DNA of 64,000 nt, taken from assembly GCA_003255065.1 (NCBI GenBank), contig QAOA01008505.1:1-64000 (forward strand). Reading direction: 5' to 3'. The notes under the pieces were generated by a model, which worked only from the letters and a program-made list of their open reading frames with translations, was not told the origin of the DNA and made no database searches. How positions within the stretch are numbered: the stretch's first letter is position 1; the number at the start of each line of letters is the position of its first letter. This document shows, piece after piece, positions 23,869 through 33,786 of this stretch. A program made the translations under genes and the position numbers. The DNA comes from Cercis canadensis. Taxonomy: Eukaryota; Streptophyta; Magnoliopsida; Fabales; Fabaceae.

Positions 23869-25053
23869 GATTTATTGTCCTTTTTATATTGGAAAAGGAG
23901 TCTGTTGATGGCTAGAACTTACCTTTTTTTGCTTTTTTTTTTTTTTTCTTTNTTTTGCTTTTTTTTTTTTTTCTTTTTTCTTTGTAAGGGCAAAGAATCA
24001 AAGAATGGAATGGTACTAATAATACATTCTAATGATTCACTAAATATTTAGGTTTACAATCAAAGCAAAATCGAACTTACATATAATTTAGACTGTGCAG
24101 AATATTACAGCAAGTGACAAAGAAGTTCACATATCAAAGACAACCATGGTACAGAATGATTGGTGTTAGTGATTATCGATAAACAAATGAAATAACTAAT
24201 TTTTTCAATTGTGCCCATGGAGTATACTCCATTAGTAGCTCGAATATTACGGAGAGTACCTGCATGCCAAATGCTCCTTAGCTAGATTATAAGGTACCAT
24301 AATTGTTTACACATTTCAAGTTACAAAAAAAGAATACTTCCAACTTCCCTAAGTTCATTAGCCATTATCCTTTCTAATATTATCTCTATTTAACCTTATA
24401 ATATATTCTTTCATAATTTTAGATACTCATAATTGCTTTGCAGGAAATATCACCAAACATTTTGAACAAAAATACAATCTCAAGCAAATTCCATATTATA
24501 AAAGGCATACTCTTCCCAAGGAGGATCTGACTAATCTCTTGATAATTTGAGATTTTGTAGTTCTTTTTACCTGTTCTATCTAATTCTTAAATTATTTCAG
24601 CATTACTTTTGTATAAGGGGGAGACAATGCAATTATGCCCAAAAATTAGAGAAGAAAACTACAATTGACCTGAATATTTTTTTTTGTAGCGTATGCCAAA
24701 ACAATTTGCTAAGTATACAAGTACCAATAATCCTTTTTCTGAGTTGCACAAAAGTATTTGATGCAATGTATAATTTAATCATATAAACTTATTTTTGTTT
24801 ATATCTTGTTTGGTTCATATGTTTTTCTGTAAATAAGCACACATAACACAACTAATCTAGGGATCTTCTAAAAAGGTTGAGGTCCTAGGTTTAAATTCTC
24901 ATTCCCCCACATCCCGATTAAAAAATCTAGCTCGATCTATCTATGAAAAAATATATGTTTTCTAATAATTAATGAGAAATAAGTTTATCCTACTCACTTT
25001 CTTCTATGCTTCATGATCAACATATTATGTGTGGCTCGTTATTTTTCATGCAG
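23869..25053. other. Non-coding stretch with a T-rich tract and an N
   Basis: A long T tract repeated around the N at 23,952 suggests an assembly join at low complexity. The rest is AT-rich, with no gene recognised on either strand. Confidence 0.5.
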
Positions 25054-25266
25054 TTGTTGGTTTCAATTGTAAGCACTTACAGATATGAGGGAGAATAGTG
25101 GGATGAGAGTGGGGTCCAATCAGAAGCAAATATTCTTCATGAAGAAATTGAAAAGAAGGCTTCTGACCATGAAGAAATAATTAGAATTCTTGGTACAAGA
25201 AGTAAGACACAGCTGTGTGCAATTTTCAATTATTATAGGGACATCCATGGCATATCAATTACTAAG
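25054..25266 (+). pseudogene. Annexin exon fragment
   Basis: It is bounded by TTCATGCAG and AAG/GTAACT. The translation reads LLVSIVSTYRYEGE, a stop, then [39 protein letters not shown] and [10 protein letters not shown]. This follows the plant annexin core: a stretch ending in a tyrosine/arginine-rich segment, the helix with SEA.ILHE, and the RIL.TRSK.QL..... motif of an annexin repeat. Annexins bind membrane phospholipids in a calcium-dependent way. Only one exon is present, with an internal TAG, and the neighbours are an NLR remnant and a gypsy gag, so this is an isolated captured or duplicated fragment. Confidence 0.82.
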
Positions 25267-25559
25267 GTAACTTAAGTTTACTTCAATATAAAGCCTTTAC
25301 GCCCCGTTCTCCAAGTAAATAAAAGACAAGAAACACAAACATATGCACCCATTAATGAGAAATTTCAATGACTGAAAATCGTTATAGATTTGATGTTACA
25401 ATATGATTGGAAACGAAAAGAAATAGTAGAACGAGTGAAAATTGACAGCATATTAATGCAGATATGTTCTTTAGTTTTTTCCCCTTGTTTTTGGGTAATC
25501 ATAAATCTTATTGGGTCTAATAACCAATTTTGACTATCCCATACGCCTAGACCCTTTTT

Positions 25560-26354
25560 TTGAGAGTCAATTGATCAGCTTTCATTTGGGCATAATCAAT
25601 AACTTCCCTGATTGTTTTTGGTTTCCATATGCGTACTTCACCAGCTAACTCCCATTGCAATCCTCCTACAAAGGTACAAATGAGTGCCTTTTGTGGCCAC
25701 TCACTGACCCTATTTGCAAGTCGTTCGAAGTCTTTGAGGTAGTCTCGTAGGGAACCTGTTTGTTTGAGAAGCTTTACAGCTTAATCAAAGTCTTCAAACT
25801 CAGTTGGTCCAAATCTTGTCAAGAGCTCCTTCTCAAAGTTTGTCCACGTGATCTGTCAACTTTCATCTGAGTAAGAACGTTGTAGACACTGCAGCCATTG
25901 GTTAGCTTCCCCCTTCATATGAAAGGATGCCAATTGCACTCGCTGATCCAGAGGAGCACCTTGATATTGGAAAAATTGCTGGACACAATGAAGCCACTCA
26001 GTTGGTTTTGTACCTCCATACTGCAGAAAGTCCATCTTAATATAACTTGGAGGAACATTGGAGGTGTTTCCATTTGTGGGTTTAGCTTTAGACACCACTA
26101 ACAGGTTAGATTGCCGGCCATCGTCACTTGTATCATGGCCTTTCTCTGCTTTGAAGGCTGTAAGCTTGAGGTCGATGAGCTTAGAGAGCTCTGTGACCAG
26201 TGAAATGTTGTTGGATTGCAGCTTGGCGTCGATTATTGCCTCTATCTGATTTCGGATGCCACTCATATCACTGTCGAACCTCTCCAGGCAATCCAAATTA
26301 GATACCACTCATATCACTCTTGAGCCTCTCCGAGCAATCCTTTTGTGTAGCCAT
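25560..26354 (-). pseudogene. Ty3/gypsy gag pseudogene, minus strand
   Basis: The start ATGGCTACACAAAAGG (minus, at 26,354) lies 16 bp inside the LTR. After a 46-bp duplication that shifts frame, the gag reads through IEAIIDAKLQ, PPSYIKMDFLQYGGTKPTEW, QQFFQYQGAPLDQRVQLASF, HMKGEANQWLQ, then TNFEKELLTRFGP, SLRDYLKDFERLANRV and FVGGLQWELAGEVR. This is the standard retrotransposon gag domain (capsid). In-frame stops occur at about 25,857 and 25,781. The copy ends abruptly near 25,560 and has no zinc knuckle or pol. It is a different gag subfamily from the one at 6,059. Confidence 0.88.
26258..26340 (-). repeat. 46-bp tandem duplication at the gag start
   Basis: Bases 26,258-26,294 and 26,304-26,340 are close copies, both with CCACTCATATCACT and GCAATCC. 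They are offset by 46 bp. Since 46 is not a multiple of three, the duplication separates the true gag ATG from the downstream frame. Confidence 0.75.
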
Positions 26355-26357
26355 TGG

Positions 26358-26369
26358 CTCTAATACCAA
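26358..26369 (-). promoter_or_regulatory. Gypsy primer-binding site (minus strand)
   Basis: TGGTATTAGAGC on the minus strand differs by one base from TGGTATCAGAGC and sits directly after the LTR end. A C-to-T change explains the difference. Confidence 0.7.
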
Positions 26370-26370
26370 T

Positions 26371-26657
26371 TGATACACACTAGGAACCACATCTATAAAA
26401 AAGTTGCTTTATTGATTGATTAATTGAATGAAACAGAAGCAACCAGGTCATTATATAGACCTTATTGAAAAGATAACATCCAACATCCTACTAGAGTCCT
26501 CTATTCTACAACTATATCCTAATAACTTCCTAATAGCACCCAAATACCTCAATCCCTTAGAATTAGGTTTCCTATGTACATATCACTCTCACTATCCAAT
26601 CCTTACTCAACAAGCCAATCTATGCACTGGTTGCCTTCATAAGCATTGCTCCTAACA
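26371..26657 (-). repeat. 5' LTR of the minus-strand gypsy element
   Basis: On the minus strand it reads TGTTAGGAGC ... GTGTGTATCA, a TG...CA repeat of 287 bp. A TATATAA site (about 26,448) lies inside. It is followed by ATTGGTATTAGAGCC, a one-base variant of the initiator-Met tRNA primer-binding sequence, then the gag ATG. The order LTR, primer site, gag confirms the 5' end of an element. Confidence 0.82.
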
Positions 26658-26932
26658 GGTGGTTGCTAAGTTTCACATTGGGGTATGAAGCTTTACAACC
26701 CTTTATTTTGGTAGCACCCACATTTTAAAATTAATATTATTGTAAATATCTCAAAAAACTAAGTCACTTAATACATGTTGGATTCGAAAACATTTGACAG
26801 AAATTAAGTTTAATATCTAAAAAAAATATTTTGCATTATTTTTTAAATATTTTTTGGCATTTAGATTTTCACAATGACACCAAATTTGAAATGTAAATTT
26901 CACCAAAACACCCTAATCAAAGTAGTAGCTAG

Positions 26933-27523
26933 TAGGAGTGGGCACGCGCTAGGATGTCTTGGACTGATGACTTCAGGCACTTTCAGGTCTTAGGATGGGA
27001 CCAAGACTATATTTCTATCCTGACTTAAAATCCAGGACAGGACCGGGACAAGCTAAATTTTTTTGGGACTGTCCCTGCCCATCCTTGGATTGAATTATGA
27101 GTTTTGCTCCTTTTCTGAGGGAGATTTGGAGTTCACCTTTGGATTGAATTGAAAATTTGTGGGTAAGCTTAAGACACACTAATCTTCAATCTGAAAAGGG
27201 GGATCGTGAATACAATACCAGTTCTTTAGAATCTGTGTAGTCGACCAGAACCTTCAAGAACCTTCAAATTCCTGATTCGGAGTTTTTCACAAGTGGATCG
27301 AGTTGAAAGTTTATAGGTAAGCTCAAGTGACATGATCTTCTATCTGAAGGGTGGGATTGTGCATATGAGACTTATAGAAATATGTAATTGCAAGTATTTG
27401 AGACGGGATGTGACATAGGTAAGTCAGGATGGGACTGGAATGAGATTTCTGTCCAGATTAAGAATTCGGGACAGGACCGGGATAGGCCAAATCTTGACTC
27501 GTTCCGACCCGTGCCCACTCCTA
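26933..27523. mobile_element. hAT-type MITE
   Basis: The ends TAGGAGTGGGCACG and CGTGCCCACTCCTA are perfect inverted repeats of the kind found in plant hAT elements. Subterminal sequence also pairs loosely (GGACAGGACCGGGA on both arms in opposite sense). The flanking 8-mers are GTAGCTAG (26,925-26,932) and GTAAGTAG (27,524-27,531), six of eight identical, consistent with an old target duplication. At 591 bp there is no room for a transposase and none is seen. Confidence 0.82.
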
Positions 27524-29210
27524 GTAAGTAGCATTTTTTACCCTAAAATGAAGTATAATGGAGTATATATTCTAGCTTAGCGACGACTCACATAACCTCC
27601 ACTGCGGCTGAAGAGTCACATTCTAGTTCAAACCTTCCATTATTAAACCATAGAACCCGTTCAATTTTTATGCACGCCTATCGCTAATTTTCATTTAACT
27701 ATGATGGCAAATTATAACCTGCAAATATACCAGTTCCCGTTGCCTGTCAAATACCACCAACAGCCAAGATCAATATTTATCTTATATGTGCCTCAGTGCC
27801 TTACACGTCATGCCCCAGTGGCACAGTAGATTCCCCATTAAGTAAAAAGAGGAAAGCAAACTAGTGGAATAGAACGATAGAGAAAGAGAAGGGAGAGTGG
27901 GAGAGCAAGAGACGATAGAGAGAAAGAAGAGAGGGTAGAGTGAAAGAGTTTCAAACAAAGATAGAGACGGAGCTAGAGCAAGAGGAATAGAAACAGAGAC
28001 TTAAGTAGGGAGAAAGGGAGCAGATTCAAAAAGAAGAATTCAAATTTAAGATTTAGTTTCTGGGTAATCCTTTATCTCCTTAGGTATGAATATGTACTAA
28101 GTAAAGGCAAAACAAAAAATGATAGTTTTTCTTGCCTGTTGCTTTCCCTCAGGAGTCCGAATTTGATCTCCCATTGTTGTGAGTGGTATTTGAGGAAAAA
28201 CTTGGGTGCTTGGGTACATAGATTCGCCACTGTTTAGGAGGTGGAATCTTTTTTTTTTGCTAAATATGTAGGGTGGATATATATTTATTATTAATTGCTT
28301 ATAGTTTTATAGTATAATGAATTAATTGATGAGTGCATTTGATCAATTGATTTTATTTGTTATCATTTCTATTTTGCAACTAATTGTGGTATGTTTATTT
28401 TTAGGAGGTTTTTTATATGCTAGGTATGTGATATGTCCTTGACANCATCAAGAAAATATCATATACATTCTTAGGATGGTAAAATTTCCCTTATTTTTAT
28501 ATACTATTTTCGTAAGATGAAGTAATACATTGGAGATTACATGACCAAGGGCATGACAAAACGCAACTGGAGTCAATAGTGTCAAAAGCTCCTTATCAAT
28601 TGGCTGAGAGGAAAAACTATGTTATTGAAATTCATAATATGCCGAGAGGAGTAAAAGATAACAATAAATAGGAATTGCAACTTACAGCATGTTTTGGTAC
28701 TCCTACAGCCCAGCCAACAAGGCAATATCCCACTCCCAAAAGAAGATGTGCAACAGAAAAAAAGCTGCAAAGGATTTGAAGGAATTTTAATATGTGGCAA
28801 TGAATGGAATTCTTTAAAAGCTAAAAGAAGAAAGAGTTTCTAAGAAAAACAGAAAGTAAAGTTGACCAGGCTCAATTATAGAAAAGAAGGTATCTTGGGT
28901 GGAAAACATACTATGGATATGGGAAATACTTATAAACTTTCTTGTTGAATTTGTTGAAAATCACATTTAAGAAGTACCTGCATGAAAAACAAAACACTGT
29001 CAGCAAATAACTAGTATTAATCCAGCTCAGATAACAGAAAAGCATGATCATTCTTGAGTGTTTTTTCTCCTATAAGCACAATGCCTGTTATTAGTATTAA
29101 CAACAGTTCCATGAAATTTCAAACTGTTATCAGACAAGCATATCTTCCCTTTGCCATAAAGATTTCTTACTACACTTATAACAAAAAATAAGAAAGAGGA
29201 ATTCTTTCCA
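27524..29210. other. Non-coding stretch with a purine-rich tract
   Basis: About 27,850-28,020 is almost pure GA-rich sequence (GAGAAAGAGAAGGGAGAGTG and similar). No coding motif is recognised. An N lies at 28,445. The minus-strand open frame at 28,582-28,800 matches nothing I know. Confidence 0.45.
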
Positions 29211-29546
29211 CATGACGTAAAAGAAACCAGAAACTAATGCAGGAAATCTCTCACCAAAACTCTTTGAGGACCTGACAGACCTGTAATGGGCATCAAAGAT
29301 AGATAAAAAAATTTAGCAAACAGGGAAAAGGAAAAAAAAAAAATTATATCTATGATTTCTGGAAGTAAAATTAGAAAAAATATCAGAAACATAATCCAAT
29401 TTCTGGTAACCAACATCTCCACTCATCCCAAAGAGAAAAAAATAAATTAATTAAAAAGTCTTATCAGAAACAACTTTTCACTATTTGCCTTTCATTTGAT
29501 AAAAGGGTAGGCTCATCTTTGAGTTTCTACCCAATCACCCGTTTTC

Positions 29547-29993
29547 TCACCATGCAAGCAAGAAATAAAATAATTTTTTTTCTGGCCATTTTTGAATTGA
29601 GTTTGAAGTGTGGAAGCCTAACCCAGCTGTGATTTCAATCTTATTATCATCATCAGCATCTGCTGCTACATCTGCAGCTGCTACAACTGGAAATTCAACC
29701 GAACTTCGGCGCCTCAATTGCTTAATCCAATTAAATATGCCCAATGCCTTGCCTGAGTGTGCAACCTGCAGTGGAACAAGATGCTTCCCTTTCTCCAGCA
29801 ATGACGAGAACGCCAAGCTTGAGTCTTTAGCATCAAGTACCCAACTTTGAAGCAACCCATGATTGGTTTTCGTCGAAACTCTTTTGGGGAACAAATAGAG
29901 CGAAGAAATTCGAGGTCTCTGGACTGAATCGTGAATTGGGTTGCTAACAGAAACCATCGTCACTATCCAAAGGAAACAGCTTATGGGTTCCAC
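29547..29993 (-). CDS. Hypothetical protein, putative first exon with transit-peptide-like N-terminus
   Basis: This minus-strand frame of 148 codons is one of the few in the window without repeats or strong base bias. It begins MEPISCFLWI, with a second Met at residue 13 (MVSVSNPIHDSVQRP, at 29,957). The first ~45 residues are rich in Ser, Arg and Lys and poor in acidic residues, like an organelle targeting peptide. A basic patch (FNWIKQLRRRSS) and an Asp-rich tail (ADADDDNKIEITAG) follow. A possible splice donor lies after EITAG (GTTAGG). A candidate second exon at about 29,235-29,267 (minus) is preceded by ATTACAG and followed by GTGAGA. I do not recognise the family. It could be a real gene start or a fragment. 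Confidence 0.35.
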   Translation of the reverse strand: MEPISCFLWIVTMVSVSNPIHDSVQRPRISSLYLFPKRVSTKTNHGLLQSWVLDAKDSSLAFSSLLEKGKHLVPLQVAHSGKALGIFNWIKQLRRRSSVEFPVVAAADVAADADDDNKIEITAGLGFHTSNSIQKWPEKKLFYFLLAW

Positions 29994-31229
29994 TGAATTT
30001 TATACCAGAGGGGCTTCAAGTAGTAGCTAAGCTTTCTGTTATTAAAATAAGCAGCAGGAAACAACGCAAATTAAACAAGGGTTATCGTTGAAACCAAGGC
30101 GTTTGGATGGTATTAAGCGGACAAAACAGAGATATAGTTTCTTTTCATACCCTCCACTAAGGGCCCAATTTATCAGGCCAATTAGGCCCAACAACCTATA
30201 ATTACCAAGTTACCTTTTTAGACCTCTATAAATATAACCTTTTAATAGATATGACCACTTTTTATATTACCCTCTATTGAAATCCCTTTAAATCAATCTC
30301 GACCCAACTTCACTTTTGGAGTGTGGGTATTTCCTTAGTTTATGTGTACTCACTTACATGTACTCAAGTACCCCAACCTTAGCATAAGCATCATCACATA
30401 CATATTTCATAATTCAAAAAATTATTGATGTTTAGAGTTAGTGACGTGGACCAAGTCGCAGGAGATTTCATGGATCGGGCATAGCATAATAAGGCCTANA
30501 AGGCCTAGAAAAAAAAAAAAGATTCTAATTGATCTATTTTAGTAATAAGGGCATCACTTTCAGTTCGGGTGGAGTTACGAGGCCCAGCTGTTTCGAAGCT
30601 CGTTCAGAGGCCTACGTTGAGGCTATTTTCAAGCCCCAAATCCCCCAGAAATATCTATTTTGGGCTATTTTGTAGTTTACTAATTTCTTTTGTAATGTTT
30701 TAGGGTTTCCTTTTAGTACTTAAACTTTATGTTTCATTGTAGCCGTATTCAAAATATTATTCACTTTCTTTAAAAATTATATAGTTTTTGTTTGAGGTTC
30801 CTTTTGACTGTATTTGAAGTTCCTTTCTTTACCTTCTCGTTGCGTCAGTTAGAAAGGAAGATCTTTTGAGAGGATGCACCAACCCAAAATAGTATTTATG
30901 AAAAAGGTAACAAAAAAGAAGGTAAAAGAGTGAGACTTTGAGAAAGTGTGAGAAAAGAAATCCTCTGAAAGTGGTTCCTCGAACCCACAAATTTCATGAA
31001 CAAAACTGAGGTTGAGAAATTATGGGTCCGATCAGCAGGAGCTTTAATGGCATAACAGAACAAAGTAGGGAGAGTGAGCTTTAGAAAGCATTATAACGGT
31101 AGATGGATGTTTTTGATTCCTTTGTCATTTAGCTTAGTTTCCCTCTAGAAGGCATTGCCATATCTCTATCGTGTAGATAAAGATTTTACATGAAATTTGC
31201 TACCAGATAAACTACTGGTAACAATTTTT
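29994..31229. other. Non-coding stretch with retroelement-like sequence
   Basis: It contains GGCCCA-rich sequence (30,160-30,190) and a block near 30,540-30,760 with an LTR look (GAGGCCCAGCTG, then TAGGGTTTCC). The N at 30,499 sits between two copies of AAGGCCTA, so it is probably an assembly join. No gene is supported. Confidence 0.4.
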
Positions 31230-31515
31230 TTTTAAGTTATTGTGTAGTTTTTTAAGTTTGCAAATAAACCATTTGGTTTTTGTAAATGATGTCTTGAATC
31301 CTAGTCTGTTTAGAACTCTAGTCAGTCTAGTCTGTCTTATAGAGGAATCCTAGTCTTAGAATTCTAGTATTCTAGGGATTTTATCTGTAAAACAAAGGAT
31401 ATAAATTCACCATTTGTTTCTAGGGTTTCAATATAGAAAGAAAAAGTGAAAGGGAGCCCGAGTGTTGTATTCTTGATTCCATAGTGAACTTTGATCTACC
31501 TCTGCCCATGGACGT
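31230..31515 (+). repeat. Probable copia LTR fragment
   Basis: The end of this stretch (GGGTTTCAATATAGAAA, a Glu/Lys-type purine tract, then CTCTGCCCATGGACGTAGCC at 31,500-31,519) is characteristic of the 3' part of many plant copia LTRs. A TATAAATTC site lies at about 31,400. Edges are approximate and no primer-binding site follows. Confidence 0.42.
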
Positions 31516-31746
31516 AGCCCTAATTGACATATCATTGAAATGTATTGCAGTAGGTAAATATGTAAGTCTTATGCGCATCTCTTGTGCAACTTCATGTTAT
31601 CGCATAATGTTCAACAACAGTTTCTGTGCAAGAATTAGGAAACATGTGCTCCTTCTTGTCAAGTCATACCGTCAGGGATGCATACATACATGCCAGTCAT
31701 ACAACGCTTAATTGTATTGCTCATCTCCCCCAAGTGCTCCAAACGA

Positions 31747-32080
31747 TTATCGTTCGGGATTTGGATACTCAACAAGAATTCTTAATGTTCTCCAATTAGG
31801 TTCTTCCATATCAAGGACAATATACGTGGGCAATGTCCTTGCAATCTCTGACTCCAAAGCTGGCATCCATTTTTCCATGTAATTATTCTTTTTGAAATGG
31901 GTCATTGATCTCCATAACAACTTTAATTCTCTTGGAAAATTCAATATTTTAGTTGAATTTGATTGAATGTCTCGGAGTTTGTCATCAAACATCTTATGGA
32001 ACAACCCATCATGGGCCATAAAGCCCCATGCATATTCAGTATTGTCTTCAAACTATGTCGGATCCATTTGAACCTCTTCC
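31747..32080 (-). pseudogene. Decayed coding remains, unidentified (distal part)
   Basis: A minus-strand frame reads GFMAHDGLFHKMFDDKLRDI, FPRELKLLWRSMTHFKKNNY, MEKWMPALESEIARTL and IVLDMEEPNWRTLRILVEYP, with balanced amino-acid use typical of real protein. One stop precedes GFMAHDG. I do not recognise a family. It lies downstream, in the same orientation, of the MULE transposase remnant at 35.3-37.7 kb and may be a second protein carried by that element. Confidence 0.45.
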
Positions 32081-32319
32081 GGTAGAAGCAACATTTATAT
32101 GTTGTTACATACATGATAATTAAACATATATGAATAGGATAAAATGAACATATACATTAACTCTGACTACATACATGATAACTATAATAACGGGTACAAT
32201 TGAGTTCATCAAAGCGTAACTAACATTTTATTACTTTATAGATATGAATACTGTTAGTCATCATCAGTAGTGTAATTAGGACTATTCATTATAGACTCAA
32301 TTTATGCAAGTGATAACTC

Positions 32320-32680
32320 ATGATTCATAGCAATAGCCTGTTCCTTAGTCAATTTTAACAAATAATATCGGCATATGCGAACCAACATGCGATTGTTCTC
32401 CTTCTATATCTCTAAAATAGTCGTCTCATAGTCAAGTTGATTTCTTCAAGCCATTCTTAACGACCATTTGTAGACGGGAAGAGCTCAAAGGGATTGCAAT
32501 TGTTATGTCAAATCGTCAGCCTCATCGGTTCGATATGTCTACTCGCGTCGTAATCCAGCGTAGTATTCTCTTGGATCAGAGTCTATTTATCTTTCGTAAT
32601 CATCTTAAACCTTGCTAACAACCAAATATCAGATGTCTGACGTCTTCTTGGCATATGTGTCACACTGTTCCTTTAAAAAA
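32320..32680 (-). pseudogene. Decayed coding remains, unidentified (middle part)
   Basis: On the minus strand from about 32,660 a frame reads MPRRRQTSDIWLLARFKMIT, then after stops NTTLDYDASRHIEPMRLTI, FELFPSTNGR and EWLEEINLTMRRLF. At least four stops fall in about 110 codons, yet the composition is protein-like. The motif MPRRR also occurs in the proximal part at about 33,500 (MPRRNMTKLRSA). Function unknown. Confidence 0.32.
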
Positions 32681-32892
32681 TTATATTAACAATAAAATAT
32701 ATAACAAAAATGAACAGTTTAACTATCATAAACAATATGCCTCACATAAGATAAAAAAATCTGTATGCTTCAGAAACAGAACTTCATGCATGGCATTCCA
32801 AGTGCAATTAGGCGTTTGGCTGGCCTAACAATATGTATTTTTTGCCAACTTCCACGCTAGAAGCTCTTAAGAAGCTTTCCAAGTGCAACGGG

Positions 32893-33296
32893 ATTTGGGG
32901 TTTACAATTAAGGTTTTGGGGTTTGGGGTAAGGGATTAAAATTTTAAGATTAGGGTTTTGAGTTTAGGATTTAGAAGTTTGGGGTTTAGGGGTTTGAGTT
33001 TGGGGTTTAAGATTAGAGTTTGAGGTTTGGGGTTTAGGGTTAAGGTTTATTGTATAAGGTAAGGGTTTAAGGTTTAGGGTTTGGGGTTTGAGTTTAGGGT
33101 TTGGGTTAGGGTTTGGGGTTAAGGATTTGAGTTTAGGGTATAGGGTAAGAGTTTAGGGTTAGGGGTTTGAGTTTAGGGTTTAATGTTAGGGTTTATGATT
33201 TACAATTTAGGGTTAAGGGTTAGGGTTTGGGTTAAAGTTTGGAGTCAAGGTTTAGAGTTTGGGGTATGGGGTAAAAGTTTAGGAGTTTAGGGTTTA
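32893..33296 (+). repeat. Degenerate telomere-type repeat tract (TTTAGGG)
   Basis: About 400 bp of G/T-rich sequence consists of variants of GGGTTTA, such as GGGTTTGG, TTTAGGGTTAGGG and GTTTGGGGTTTAGGG, all with the G-rich strand on plus. The plant telomere repeat is TTTAGGG. The variation shows an old interstitial block, not a live telomere. It has abrupt edges and sits between two pieces of minus-strand coding remains. Confidence 0.8.
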
Positions 33297-33299
33297 TTC

Positions 33300-33700
33300 T
33301 TCATCAAACATGTCAATGTCAGATAAACACTCTGGTTCTCGGGTGAAACGAGCTCACATAGCAGCTCGTGGCATGTCACCATCCCTCATCACATCTCTTG
33401 AACTCTGTTCACAATCACTTCAATATAATTTGATCCCTATATGATTATTCTCTTCTCTTATGCGATATAAGGCTGATCGCAGCTTTGTCATGTTTCGCCT
33501 AGGCATATGTATTGCTATTGATCTCGGAGCACAAACGTTTTGGACATTTGTCAACTCACATAAATTTCTAGACTGGTGCTCCATGTCTTCCTATTCCATT
33601 AACATTACAACATGTACTTGGGGAAAGTCATGTAATGTTGGATCTAACGAATACCAAAATTCACTATCTAACCTCCAAGCAAGTCCATACATTTGAAAAA
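33300..33700 (-). pseudogene. Decayed coding remains, unidentified (proximal part)
   Basis: The minus strand from about 33,698 reads QMYGLAWRLDSEFWYSLDPT, HDFPQVHVVMLME, a stop, EDMEHQSRNLCELTNVQNV, MPRRNMTKLRSALYRIREEN, IGIKLY, a stop, SSRDVMRDGDMPRAAM and ARFTREPECLSDID. All of these are in one frame, with three stops in about 130 codons. The acidic ending (DIDMFDE) recalls N-terminal regions of MULE-associated proteins, but I cannot assign a family. The solo LTR at 33,787 begins about 90 bp upstream. Confidence 0.38.
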
Positions 33701-33786
33701 TGTCACAAGATGTATATTGTAAGACCATATTGAAAACTTGTTAACCGTCATTATCATAACAGCGCTTAGTCATCAATATTCATATG

